The position numbers were made by a program, and so were the translations under genes. Below are positions 23,001 to 35,160 of a DNA stretch of 64,000 nucleotides, one piece after another. The number at the start of each line of letters is the position of its first letter. The stretch's first letter is position 1. The notes beneath the pieces were generated by a model. It was not told the origin of the DNA and made no database searches. It saw only the letters and a list, made by a program, of their open reading frames with translations. The DNA is taken from assembly GCA_033060915.1 (NCBI GenBank), contig CM065389.1, forward strand, positions 11,354,501 to 11,418,500, written 5' to 3'. This DNA is from Euryodendron excelsum. Lineage: Eukaryota > Streptophyta > Magnoliopsida > Ericales > Pentaphylacaceae.

Positions 23001-23194
23001 GGACCATTCGGTCCGGAAAGCTATTTGAAATAATGGTGCTTATGGCTCCAGCGGGTCCTTATGGGTCCGAGAAGGGACCAGTTGGCTGAATTACAGATTA
23101 AAAGGCTCATCTTGAGCTTGCACGTGGTGTGGTGTTGGAAACCAAACCCGGTCGGGTCGGAGATCGCCGAGCGGGCAAAAATGGGGTGCTTACA

Positions 23195-23914
23195 ATATGA
23201 CCATTTGCTTCCATCTCTTTACCCTTACCTTTCACCTCTTCTACATTACCCTCTTCACCTCTACATGGCTTAATTAATCCTAGTTGTGCTTGATTGAAGT
23301 TTTTAATAGAGTATAAGCTATATTTTGTCAATTTCTTTGAGTCAATGCTTAACTTTGAACTTTCTTCCATGGAGGTATGCTAATGTCGATACACTTTTAT
23401 CTTTTCGATTTTTGTAATTGGTATGCCCACTTGATTTGTCTCTTTACATTTACTCCATTGTTGAGCATACCATTGTAAGAACCATGTTGAACTTTAATTG
23501 TGAGTGTATGTCTAGTGAGGATTGAATAAAAGCTTTAAAGAGTGGATTTGCATAAGTGAGTTCATTTGTGTTGTTTAACATGATTCTTCACCCACACACA
23601 TGAACCTCTCTTTGGCATGACTTGTTGCATATTCTTACAAGTGATAGGAGTTTGGAGCGGCATCTAAGGTTGATTTGAGTAGCATTATGCACTCATTCCT
23701 TATTCTTATCTTGATTGGCAATTCACAAAAGGATGTTTGTGGGTATCATCACTGTAAACCCTCACGAGACACCACTTGTCCACTAGGGTTAACCTAGGGG
23801 TTTAAAGGCTTGATGTATAAGCTAAAATACACCCGTGACTCCTACGAAAGTGGAGATTATCCTTTATGGTTTTTATAGTTTTTGCTAGGGACTAGCAAAA
23901 TGTAAGTTGGGGGT
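23195..23914 (+). mobile_element. 3' internal end of Athila-type element A, truncated
   Basis: Non-coding. Bases 23740-23914 align with 33160-33334 (for example CACGAGACACCACTTGTCCAC in both) and end in a purine-rich tract (AAGTTGGGGGT) directly before an LTR. Such a tract marks the 3' end of a retrotransposon interior. The rest of element A is missing at the left, cut off by the Ogre-like element. Confidence 0.7.
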
Positions 23915-25519
23915 TGTGATTACACCCTAAAAGTGTAATTGTAAACTCTTAATTTGTACTTTGTTAGACTTATATTGTAATTAATTATCTTAGTTTAGTT
24001 AGATATTTGTTTGAGTATGTTTTGTATGTGCTTTGTAGGTTATATAAGCTAATAAAGGCAAAAAGAAAGCAAGAATAATCAAAGCCGGTTCATGAAAATC
24101 CAAACCTGTCTCGGTATTCTGGCTATATCTTTTTACTCTGATGTCTGATTGAGTTGATTTTTGCACCATTAGAAATAAGACTTCAAGAGCTACAATTTGT
24201 CCTCTAATGTGCATCGGCTGAATCGGCCTCTACGGTGGTCAAAATCAAGCTTCAAGGTGGACAGATGAATAGTAACCGATCGATCGGTTTGGCAAACTTT
24301 AGAGAGGGCATTTTACTGTTCGATCAGCCGTTCGATCGATGAACAGTGCTGATCAATCGATGAATAATGCCCGTGAATAGTGAATAGCGAATAGTGAACA
24401 GTGATCGATCAAACGCTACAGTGACCGTTCGATTGGTGAACAGCGCTGATCGATCGGTCAACACAGATCTGAAGCTTAAAAGCTGTGTTGTTCGAAAAAA
24501 TGAAAAAGAGTGGATAGTTAGGGTTTGTAGCAGCCAAGGGGGCGGCATGAGAGGCTCTTCCAAAGTTGGTTTTTATGTTTTTGTGTATTTTTAGCTTAGA
24601 TTTATGTTTGTAATGTTAATGTAGGAGTAGAAATTGTAATTTTCTTTCATTTTAATGTATTTTCGTTCACTTTCTTGCACTTTCCTTCACTTTCCTTGTA
24701 ACCAAACAGATTTATTATTGAAGTAAAATTTAGATTTAATTATCTTTATGCTTTCTTTACATTTCTACATACTTTTATGATGAATTCAAGTAGTTAGATT
24801 TATCTTGGGTGTGATTGTAAAGATCCACCAAGGATCTTCAAGTATTTCAATAGAGATTCATGAACTTCAAAGTTTTATTCCTAGATTTCAATTGTTCTAT
24901 TCGGTTGAGTGTTGGATTTATTTAAAAACTTAGATTCATAATTCCTTTGGTAATATTTATGCACAATTCAACAATTGATATAAATCTTGCACATTTCTAG
25001 GTTTGTTTCTATAGTTCTATTAATTGTTGCAATTTATGTACACAATTAAATATGAACCTAAGGTTTTATGGTCAAAATATTCCAAATCAAGAATCCACGG
25101 TGTGATTCTTGATTTGAGTTATAAAAATCCTTTATTGAAATTCTTATTGTGAATTGGTGGATTGAATCAATCATATCCAAGTTTTCCATTTTAATTGTTT
25201 TACATTTACATCAATTGCTTAGTTAATTGCTTTAATTTTTATTGCACTAGTTTAGTAAATCAAAACCCCATAAAAAAACCTAAAGATTTTCGGTCCTTTT
25301 ATTTTTTCTTTTATTTTAGATCCAATTCCCCACATAATTGCAATCCAATCCTAGGTTAAGTTAGTTTGAGTTGAGTGCTAGAGCCTATATTTGGCTAGGT
25401 CTCTTGGGAGAGAATAATGCCGAATTACCAGTTTATACTTCATCGCGACCCCCGTACTCTTGCGGGGTACTAACTCTATTTTGTAGTTTTTAGAGAGAGT
25501 CATCTATCAAGATCATAAG
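23915..25519 (+). mobile_element. LTR of Athila-type element A
   Basis: It starts TGTGATTACACCC after the polypurine tract. The end is placed at CTATCA (25519) from the usual Athila LTR end, where a TACTCTTGCGGGG-type motif lies about 60-80 bp before the terminus; no clear primer site follows. It resembles the LTR at 33335 over the first 50-60 bp but not beyond, so the two belong to different Athila families. The right boundary is uncertain by tens of bases. Confidence 0.6.
24240..24460. repeat. Cluster of CGATCG/GAACAGTG motifs in LTR A
   Basis: At least eight ATCGATCG- or TTCGATC-type palindromic motifs alternate with GTGAATAGTGAA and GAACAGTG elements. They form an irregular array of short inverted and direct repeats, without a constant period. 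Confidence 0.6.
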
Positions 25520-26679
25520 GGGTATTGTGGAGGATGTTTTTCATTTAGATAGATAAATTATACTACCCAGCAAACTTCATTATTTTAGATACACAACTAA
25601 TTGCAAGCATTAGTACTCATTCCCAAATTTCTACAATTTTAAGATGACCATTCCTAATTACATTTAATGCCGTAATTCATTGTAGAAATGGGTTGTTAAA
25701 ACTGTCATTCGAAAACATGACCGTTGAGATGAACATCTTCTCGATTGGGAAGCAATTTAAGGAGCACGATGATGTTGAGGAAATAGACTTCATTGAGTTT
25801 ATTCTTCAAGATTACATTGAGAGTGAGTTTTTCAATGATCCTATTGAAAGAACTCTTGCTTTGAGTGAGTCATACGACCAATTAGATTGTGACACAATCA
25901 CTTAAGGGGTAGAAGCGTGCCCTGTATGCAAGTGGGTCACTGGATCCCGTCTTTTGAACCTCTAGTTCCTAGTGCTATCAAGCATATCCCTTCTTAATAG
26001 AAAGCACCCATTCCAGAAAGAAAACCTTTGCCATCTACTTTTAAATATGCATTTCTTGGTGAAGGTGAGTCTTATCTTGTTATTATATCCTCTAGCTTGT
26101 CTGAAAGCTAAGAGAAGAGTCTAGTGGAAGTGCTAAAGAATCATAAACAAGCTTTAAGGTGGACCATTGTAGACTTACATGGTATTAGTTCTTTGGTATA
26201 CACACATCGCTTATATTTTGAAGAGGAGTCTAAACCAGTTCATCAAATGCAAAGGCATCTGAACCCCAGCATGTAAGAAGTTGTGAGAGAAAAAGTACTA
26301 AAACTTCTCGATACGGGTATTATACACCCCATCTCTGATTCAAAGTGGGTTAGTCTAACTTAAGTTGTTCTAAAAAAATTTGGAGTCACAGTAATTCAAA
26401 ATAAAAAAAATAAACTAGTGCCCACTAGGATTCAAACTAGGTAGTGCATGTGCATTGATTACTATCGACTAAATGTTGTTACTAGAAAAGACCACTTTCC
26501 ATTCCCCTTCTTGGACCAAGTCTTAAAACAAGTGGTAGGTCGGGCCTTTTACTATTTTTTGGATGGCTACTCCAGTTACAACTAAATTAAAATTGCTTTA
26601 GAAGACCAAGATAAGACAACATTCACATGTCCTTTTGGTACTTATACTTACAAAAGAATGCCCTTTGACTTGTGCAATA

Positions 26680-28734
26680 TGTTAACTCAAGGTTAATCCC
26701 CATATTAATTTTGATGATAAGAAAATCATGTGATTGTCATCTAATGATTTTAATTGAGTGTACAGGTTATATCATAATTATTTGATAACAAGAAAATGTT
26801 TAAATTGATTGGTTGAGTACCCAACAACAAGATTACTTAGGTAATCTTATTCTTGAAGAGATTGAAAATGTTCCAGAAGTTCAACAAGTATTGAGAATAA
26901 GGATGCAAGCTATAAAATTCTATTATGATGATCTGTTTTGGAAACATGAAGATTGATAGAAAAATTTGAAGATTGATAGAGGAACATATTGGATTAACTC
27001 TGTTTCAAAGTGAAAGATTTTATGAGAATTCAAGAACTTATTCACTCTGAAGACTCTCGATGCTCATGGTCATATCAATCCACCGAAGCATCAATTACAT
27101 AAGAAAGGAGGAGCAAAAGTTTGTTTGCATTGAGGCATAAAGCATAAAAGAAAGGGGGGGGTAAGTTTTTGTTTCAATAAGTTTATACTTGTCACAATGG
27201 AAGATATTAAAAAATCAAAAAGGATGAAAGGATGATGAGCATGATGGGTTGACACATTCAATAAGCTCATGCATTACAAGTCTTGAAAGTTTGAATATAA
27301 ACTTAGAAGTATGAAAAGATTGAAGGTATTCAAAAGAGTCAAAATTCAAGCAAAGTTAAAGATCACAAGTTCCATTGAAGATTTGATGAAGATGTAGAAG
27401 AATGAATGATTGAAAGTATTCTTGAAAATCCATATGTTTTGAAGAAGACCTTTCAAGCTTTAAAAGTCTCAAATTGATGATTCTTGAAGAGCTTGAAAAT
27501 GTTTGTTATATTGATTGAAGAATCCTAGAAGAAATCAAGTTGATGAAGATCAAGTAAAGATATTAAAGATGTTCAAAAAAAAAATAGAAGATCAGTTGAA
27601 GAAAAGAGATCTCAAGTCTTGGAAGCTCTCTTGAATATTTTGAAGAAGACTTAGATCAATGGAAGAAGTGATGTTAATTGAATAACTCTACAAGTAATCA
27701 AAATAGAGTGAACTTATCTCGAAGAGATTGAAGGGGTTCTTGAAGTCAACATACCTTGAAGAAATGTTTTTAAGCCTTAGAAAGTTTATTTGGATGACCC
27801 TTGAAAAACTTGAAAACAATGGAAAAGATTGGACAAAATCTGCAAAAATCAAGTTTTCTGGACTGATGTGTCGACACATAAATTTGAGGTGTCGACACAT
27901 GAAGACAGTGGTCAAAATCTTAAGAATGGATGGTCATGTGTCGACACCTGAAAGTCAGGTGTCGACACATGGAGGCAGTGAACAAAATCTGGGGAATGCA
28001 GACTTGATGTGTCGACACATGAAGTCAGGTGTCGTCACCTGGGCTCCAATAGCTATATTTTTTACTATTATAACAGACTCGCATCAAATGGTCTCCCATC
28101 TACCACCAACGGCCATAATCAACTCAATGCCATATATAGAAAATCCCCAACACATATATAAAGAAGAAGAACATAAGATCAAGTGCTAGAAAGTGAGATC
28201 TAATCTCCTACATCTTATACTTTGTTTTTATTTATTTGGGGGGGTTCTTGAGTGAGCTACAAATATTCTTATCTATTCTTTAAGAAAGAGTTATTCATTG
28301 TACAACTTTCATCTATTATTGGGTGGGTTTGTAAACTTGTAAGTTTGAGTAAAGCTTGGACAAAATCACTCAAGAATTTTAAGAACTTGAGAAGAGTTAT
28401 TGTAAGAGTGAGCTGGACAGTTGGAGCAAAACCAGCAGCTGTGTAAGGGAATTTTACATAGTGGAATACCTTCGAGAGGATCGAGGAAGAGAGGACGTAG
28501 GCAAGGGTTGGCCGAACCTCTGTAAAATTCTTGTGCCTTCGTTCTTCATTTCTTACTTTGTTTTTCTTCGTTGCTCATAACACTTACTTGCATTACATCT
28601 TACTATTTGGTTGCTTGGTTTATAGTTTAATTACCCACTGCTACATTTCTTAATAAGTTTTTAATTGCATTGTTTGCTATTAATTTCATATAACCTAATT
28701 CACCCCCCTTCTGGGTTGCCTACTTGGACCAACA
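26680..28734 (+). mobile_element. Copia-type solo LTR (2055 bp) inside the Athila RT
   Basis: Termini TGTTAACTCAAGG and GGACCAACA, flanked by CAATA (26675-26679) and CAATG (28735-28739), a 5-bp duplication with one difference. Removing it rejoins the RT codons for Cys-Asn and Asn-Ala-Pro. The TTTTGATGATAAG start region, the GAGAGGATCGAGGAAGAG...GCCGAACC segment and the TTCACCCCCCTTCTGGGTTG end are of the kind seen in SIRE/Maximus-like Copia LTRs; this assignment is from memory. No internal sequence remains. Confidence 0.88.
27868..28038. repeat. Paired GTGTCGACAC palindromes, three pairs at a 70-bp period
   Basis: The perfect palindrome GTGTCGACAC occurs at 27868, 27889, 27938, 27959 and 28009, with a degenerate sixth (GTGTCGTCAC) at 28029. 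Members of a pair are 20-21 bp apart and pairs repeat every 70-71 bp, with AACAAAATCT-like sequence between pairs. Confidence 0.92.
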
Positions 28735-30985
28735 CAATGCACCGGTCACTTTTAAGAGATGCATGATAAGTATCTTTAGTGATATAGTGGAGAGATTTTT
28801 GGAGGTTTTCATGGATGATTTCTCTGTCTATAGAAATACCTATGAGAGTTTTTTGGTATACCTCGAGAAGGTGTTGGACAGATGTGAGGAGAGTAACCTT
28901 GTTCTAAGCTGGAAAAAGTGTCACTTTGTGGTGACACAAGGTATAGTGCTCGGACACATTGTGTCTAAAAAGGGGATTGAGGTAGATAAAGCAAAGGTTG
29001 AATTGATTCAAAGACTACCTACCTTTAGAACTATGAAAGACATTCGTTCTTTACTTGGGCACGCCGGTTTCTATCGGCAATTCATAAAAGCGTTTAGTGC
29101 CATCTCCCGTCCAATGTGTCACCTATTGTCTCAAGATATTCCATTTGAATAAACGTCTAATTGCCAATAAGCTTTTGACAAGCTCAAAGGACTTTTAACA
29201 ATTGCACCTATCATTCGGTCACTCGATTGGTCTTTACCTTTCGAGTTGATGTGCGATACTAGTGATTATACTGTAGAAGTAGTTTTAGGTCAAAGAGTAG
29301 ACAAAAAACCCTATGTTATCTATGATGCAAGCAAAACCTTGAATGAAGCACAAATGAACTATGCCACAACTGTAAAAGAACTTCTTGTTGTTGTGTTTGC
29401 ATTAGATAAGTTTCGATCATACTTGGTAGGATCATTAGTTATCATCTATACTGATCATTCTACGCTAAAGTACCTGTTGACCAAGCCTGATGCAAAACCA
29501 TGCCTCATCCAATAAATTCTTTTGTAATAAGAATTTCACATTGAAATTCGAGATAAAAATGGGATAGAGAATATTATTGTTGACCATTTGTCATGGCTCT
29601 TTATTGATGGGGACGCCAAAGACACTCCCTATCAATGAACATTTTTCAGATGAGCATCTTTTTCAAATTCAAGCATTTTCTCATGTAACCACTCCGTGGC
29701 TTGTTAACATTGCCAACTTTTTGGCTATCGAAAAAATTTCATCACATTGATCTTATGTGGATAAAAGCAAATTTTTTAGAAATGTGAGATATTTTTCCTG
29801 GCCTGATCCATGCTTGTTTAAGTTCTGTCCTAATCAAATAATTCGTCAATGTGTTCCCGATAATAAGTTTCATTCTGTCATGGAGTTTTGTCACTCCCAT
29901 ACGTGCGATGGCCATTTTAGTTCAAAAAAGATAAATGCAAAGATTCTGCAATTTGGTTTATATTGGCCTGCCATGTTTCATGATATGCATACCTTTTGCA
30001 CAACCTATGATAGATATCAATGACTAGGGAGTCTGTCTAGAAGAAATATGATGCCCCTTACTCCCATTCTTATTCTCGAGATATTTGATTGTTGGGGTAT
30101 CGATTTAATGGGTTCCTTTCCTAGTTCATTTGGTTACCTTTATATTCTTGTGACCATAAACTATGTTTAAATGGGTTGAGGCCATTGCATCTCGCTCCAA
30201 TGATCACCGTGTGGTCTTCTGGTTCTTAAAAAGAGCATATCTTTTCACGCTTTGGTATACCACGTGTTATCATTAGCGATTGAGATTCCCATTTTTATAA
30301 TAGACCTGTTGGAATATTAATGAGAAAGTATGCGGTTGTTTATAAGGTTAGTACATCTTATCATCCCTAAACTAGTGGCTAAGTTGAGTTAGCTAATCGG
30401 GAGATTAAGCGCATTCTTGATAAAACTGTTAATCCTAACCGAAAGGACTACTCCTTAAGGTTAGTTGATACACTATGAGCTTATCGAACTGCATATAGAA
30501 CTGTGTTAGGTGCTTCTCTTTATAGGCTTTTATTTGGAAAGTCGTGTCATCTTTTGGTGAAAATTGAGCACAAAGCCTATTGGGCCATTCGCCAATTCAA
30601 TGAAAGTCTAGATGAGACGAGCCTATTAAGAAAGCAACAACTCCATGAACTTGAGGAACTTTAAAATTACGCCTGTGAGAATGCAAAATTTCTAAGGCCA
30701 AGATGAAAACATTCCATGACCAACGCATTATGCTTAAATCTTTTTTCATCGGTTAGAAAGTTTTACTCTATAATACCTTATTACAGTTGATTCCGGGTAA
30801 GTTGAAGAGTAAATTGTTTGGACCCTATCTGGTAAGGGATGTGTCATCACACTAGGCAATGGAAATTAAAGATCCTAGCAATGGCAATATATTTAAAGTT
30901 AATGGACATCATGTAAAGCCTTACCTTGAGAACTTTGTAAGTCTGGTTAAAAGTGCGGATCTCATGGATCCACCATTCCTTGAGT

Positions 30986-33334
30986 AGAAGTAACTCCCCG
31001 TTATTTGTACAGTTAGAATAGTTTTTTATAATTTGGTAGTTAGTTTCTCTTTAGTTGGGGGGGGGGAGGACTACCTTGTTTCCCACCCATGTTTGTTTCT
31101 TCCCACCTTTTGTTTTCTTCTACGCCTCGGGACGTGGCAATTCTCTAGTTTGGGGAAGGGGGATAACATTCTTTTTTTGATATTTGTGTTGTTAATTTCT
31201 ATAATTTTTTCTTTATGACCAGCAGACGTTAAAGAACTAAATAGTGTCATGTCTTCTCATACAGATGGTCGAGTGCTTACATTTGCATGTTGCATCTTTT
31301 GAATTTTTTAATTTGGTATAATGGGCGAGATAATTCCCGCTACAAAGATAGCGAGGAGAGTTGAGCTCTAAGAGAAACAACATCAACCTCTTACTGGATA
31401 AAGTACTCTGGCCTATAAAAGTAGAGTAAAGAGACTAAATAGGTGTCATTGTTGTGCTTGACACACACGTGTGGATAAAAATTACAAAGGGAGTAACTGA
31501 CTAACGTCAAGAAATCAAATGGTTTGCCTAGACATTATTAAAAGGCAAGTAAATGCTAAAGCATTGAGACGCCTTGGAATCACCAAAACGATAGACTATC
31601 TTGATTTTGATGTCAAAAGTCTAACTTGACTTTGTAATAATTATTCTTCCTAGGGTGTGTTAGGTTTGAGTGTCTTATTTGTGTGTTTATCTTTATTTGT
31701 AAATATGATTAACATTTATTTTGCAGATATTTGTATTTTCCCAAAAATAAAAAAAAACATACACAAAACCGAGGAACGTACAATTTGAATACACTTGAGA
31801 TTTATAAAAGAGATTTACATATATTTTATAATTTTGTACAGTTTTATGTGAAATACAAATATAGATTTTGAAAATTTGTTGAAACATGTTTTTATTCACC
31901 TTAGCACAATTTTTGTTTTATTCTTTCTTTTTAATACAATTGCAAGATTTTATCTTAACACATAGAAGGAGGCTATTTTACATCACTTACTATCATATCA
32001 CAATAAATTTAGTATTTTTACATATTGTACAGTTTCATCCTTACAAAAATGGAGATTATTCACTAAATGAACTTTAAAGGCAATCACGCCTTTTGGAGTG
32101 TTTACATTTATTCTTGATGAATTTCTTCCACATCACTCTTTTAATAGCTCCATTATATTTATGTTTAACTCAATTGTTTAAATTGTTACGGTAATTGAAT
32201 ATGTTGAATTCTTATAACCTTGAGCTGCTGTGCACTTTCAAAAATGAATCGATGCCATCTTTGATTGTTTAAGCCATAGATTTCTTTGTTGACATAATTT
32301 CTTTGGAATCATTTTTAAGCCTATTTTTTTTTGTCTCTTACTACAAATATCATTGCCAAAGTTTCATCTATAAATACAAAAATACAAGTATCTTCATTTG
32401 TGTAAGATGAATTTAAAAAGGGGATGATCTATTTGCAATATGAAAAAATAAATTAGCAATGAAGAAAAAAAAAACAAAGGAAAAAGGGAAGTAAAAAAAA
32501 GAAAATAAAAAGAAGAAGAAGAAAAAGAAGAGGTTGGTTATTGAAAAAAATATCAAATCAAATAAAAAGAAATAGAAAAATTGAAGGTATGAATTCATTG
32601 ATCAATCCATGCCTTGGTCACACATGTTTTGAGCCTTGTATCCATTCTTTTTCCTTACCTTAAACCTCATGGCCAAGTTACAACCTAAACAAAGTCCTCA
32701 AGGATTTGATGTGTACATTGCTTATTCATTCACTTCGTAGAGAAATCACTCATCAATTGTTTTTGTGATTTTAACATTGAGTATTCTTTTATAGAGCTAT
32801 ACCAAGTCATCTCTCATTTTATATATTCACGTCATGTCTTTATAGTTGTCTCTTTTGATTTTACATTACATTTACTCTTTTATAAGAAATACCAGTGTGA
32901 GATGCCTATATTTTTTCTTTTTGAGAAAATATCTAGTGAGGTTGAATCAAAGTTTAAAAAATATATCTATGTTTTTATGTTGTAATACTTTTCATATCAT
33001 GTAATAATCACACACACACACAATAGCTTCTCATATGTTGTTTTAAGATAGTATCTTACTTGTGTATTAAAGAGTAAAATATACAGAATATGCTTATGTT
33101 TTGATAAATGTAATACTTTTTTTTATTATTCTCACTTGCAAATCACATTTTGATGTTTGTGAGTACTATCATTGGAAACCATCACGAGACACCACTTGTC
33201 CACGAGGGATAACTTATGGGTTTAAAGACTTGGTGTATGTGCTAAATATGCTTGTGATCCCAACAAAAGTGGAGCATATCTTTTCAAGTATATTTATTGC
33301 TTTGCTAGAGACCAGCAAAAGATTAGTTGAGAGG
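30986..33334 (+). mobile_element. 3' internal non-coding region of Athila element B
   Basis: No conserved protein. Athila elements carry a long stretch of this sort (sometimes a decayed env-like ORF) between integrase and the 3' LTR; no env-like sequence is recognisable. Local features are a G run near 31057, a purine-rich tract at 32430-32570 and the segment 33160-33334 shared with element A, ending in AGATTAGTTGAGAGG, a degraded polypurine tract. Confidence 0.65.
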
Positions 33335-33588
33335 TGTGATTATACTCTAAAAAGTACAATCAGAGTATCTAATTACAAGCTATTGTTAGTAATTATTTAT
33401 ACATTATTTATTATTTTAATGCAAATTAGTTTTCTTTTACGTTTCTAGTGTCATGTATAGATTTAAAACTAAAATCGAGCAAAATGAGGCCAGCAGGCAC
33501 ACAGACATTTATTCGGATGTGAAATGAAAGGATGGCTAAAAAGTATTGAAGTGGAAGAAATGACTAGAAAGCATTGAATCAAAAAAAA

Positions 33589-33625
<37 letters not shown>

Positions 33626-35146
33626 GAAAAGAAATGTAAGTGCCCAAGCCATTGTCTTCCACTATCATAAAAAATATTAAAATAATAATAATAATAATAA
33701 TAAATGTAAGTGTCCAAGCCATTGTCTTCTACTATTAATAAAATAATAATAAATTTTATTTTAAAAAAACTTCTTTTCATGCCTATAAAAGAAAAGCTAC
33801 GGGAGGAAGAATAAGGAGAGTTTTAGAAGAGAGCCAAAGAGAGAGTCCAGAGAAGAGGAAGTTCAAAATCAGAAGAGCTCTACATTCAGTTGTAGATTTT
33901 TAGTTAATTTGTTACTGTTTTTTCAGTCATGTTCAATTTTTTTTTTACCATTATTTTGTTGTAATAAACATTTTTATTTATGAAGTTATTTCTTTCAAAT
34001 TATATCTTTTTATTATCATGAGTAACTAGTTTTATTCTTAGAACCAATTGTGAAGGTAACGTGATGACATTGGGATGATCAATTAAGATTTGTCTTTCCA
34101 TTTCAAATTTATTCAAAAACTTAGTATTTTTACACACGTTTAATCTATTGCACACACGGGCACGAGCACATATATTTTATGTACGTAATTGTTTTGTATT
34201 TTATAAACAAGTTTAAGTATAGGAGTATCGTAATTAATATAGGAGTAGTGTAAAGTAAAGTAAATGCTGGTTTACTTATTACTTTTTAGAGGCTCGTATA
34301 TTTTATACGAGTGCTCTGTTTGGTATGTTTTTATATTCAAACCTCTAGTGGGGATCTAAGACTCTTAATCTTAATTTAGAATGGATTACTTTTATACTCT
34401 TGGTAATTAAAATCTAGTTCCTTGTGAAAATTTAGACTTTTAATTATGTTTTTAATACGTTCTACCTTGAAAAAGCAGCCGGTATATGTAAATCGATGGT
34501 AAGGGTCTTTGATAATAATTTAATATGTATCTAGCTAGAACCTTTGAAAACATGTGCCTTTAATTATGCTTGTTACACCTATGCTCTGATAAATCATTAC
34601 TTAATATTTATGAGTCAATGGTGAGGATTCATGATTTTAACGTAATATTATAATATTTAGTTATCATTGAATATTCTCATATGTTGGTTTACGAGGCTTA
34701 AGAGGGTTAAACGATTGGCATATGATAAACTTGTATTGATCAACCCCAAGAAAGTCACATGATTGGATCAATTGGATCCAAGACTGTTTTTAATTTTTTT
34801 TTTTGTCTAATTTTACAACCATCAAATCTCTCAAAAAACTAAATATTTTTCTTTTAGATACTATTTCTATAACTTTTATCCAATTCTCGTTAGCAAGAGG
34901 TGAAATTCGAACCGGTTGGTTTAGGTTTCAACTTAAGTCATCTGTGACGCTTCTGTGTCTAGCATGGCATTGTCGATATCTAACCCATTATCTGAGATGA
35001 ATTCTGACACCTGCCATCCACAACTATGATATTTCACATAATTTAAAACTTTATTCTCTGTGGACTGACCCAGTTCTTACCAAGTTATTTTAATTGCTAC
35101 TTCGCCACACTTGCACTTGGGTGTTTAAATTCTCACAATCTGGGCA
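33335..35146 (+). mobile_element. LTR of Athila-type element B (about 1.8 kb)
   Basis: Starts TGTGATTATACTC after the polypurine tract; the likely end is TGGGCA at 35146. The end region has CTGTGGACTGACCC and CACTTGCACTTGGGTGTT, usual near Athila LTR ends. A solo LTR of the same family lies inverted at 42087-43751, with matching stretches such as TTTAATTATGCTTGTTACAC. A primer-site-like sequence follows at 35161, so this LTR borders internal sequence on both sides. Confidence 0.75.
33592..33740. repeat. (AAT)n microsatellite with a 72-bp local duplication
   Basis: Two AAT tracts (33592-33621 and 33679-33703) each precede a copy of AATGTAAGTG(C/T)CCAAGCCATTGTCTTC, at 33633 and 33705. The unit, tract plus flank, has been duplicated once within the LTR. 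Confidence 0.85.
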
Positions 35147-35160
35147 TAGACATAAAATTT

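Larger units (their letters stand above)
1..23194 (-). mobile_element. Non-autonomous Tat/Ogre-like LTR retrotransposon carrying gag and an antisense PMD gene
   Basis: Read on the minus strand, the order is 5' LTR (23194 to 13236), tRNA-Arg-like primer binding site (13233-13215), leader, gag remnant (about 11900-10842), spacer, an oppositely oriented PMD gene (6678-8621), spacer, and 3' LTR (4522 to beyond base 1). The LTR starts TGTAAGCACCCC and ends GGGGCGCGACA on the minus strand. LTRs near 5 kb, the tRNA-Arg primer and a gag motif of C-x2-H-x5-H-x4-C type are Tat/Ogre-lineage traits. No protease, RT, RNase H or integrase was seen anywhere in the roughly 8.7-kb interior, so the element could move only with enzymes supplied by a relative. 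An additional antisense ORF between pol and the 3' LTR is known from some Tat elements; keeping that ORF while losing pol is the unusual part. The left end lies outside the window, so its target-site duplication cannot be checked. Confidence 0.82.
13236..23194 (-). mobile_element. 5' LTR of the Ogre-like element, split by a nested solo LTR
   Basis: The LTR consists of 13236-15356 plus 20387-23194, about 4.92 kb after removing the insertion and its duplicated 5 bp. The plus-strand ends are TGTCGCGCCCCG and GGGGTGCTTACA. It is collinear with 1-4522 and with the solo LTR 36054-40773. Flanking sequence beyond 23194 (ATATG) would be one copy of the target duplication; the partner is outside the window. 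Confidence 0.9.
25520..30985 (+). pseudogene. pol: Athila-type gag-pol remnant (protease end, RT, RNase H, integrase)
   Basis: Plus strand, many stops and frameshifts. Order: protease/linker region (25690-25905, LSFENMTVEMN), RT N-terminal part (about 26010-26678, with KWV, IDYYRLN and TCPFGTYTYKRMPFDLCN), a 2055-bp Copia LTR insertion, RT C-terminal part from 28735 with the catalytic FMDD at 28808-28819 and LGHAGFYRQFIKAFS, RNase H (about 29190-29515, YTDHSTLKYLL), integrase zinc domain (29840-30020) and decayed integrase core and C-terminus (30060-30985). The FMDD and GIVLGHIVSKKGIEVDKAK wording is typical of the Athila lineage. The integrase HHCC motif has lost cysteines (YDRY where CDRC is expected). 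PBS-proximal sequence and most of gag are missing. Confidence 0.85.

Noticed and set aside
27868..28038. CRISPR-like array
   Set aside because: The repeats are 10-bp palindromes in a plant LTR, with regular related spacers; CRISPR does not occur in plant nuclear DNA.
33101..33448. Plus-strand ORF of 115 codons as an Athila env
   Set aside because: It crosses the polypurine tract into the LTR and has no signal or env-like features beyond AT-rich hydrophobic codons.
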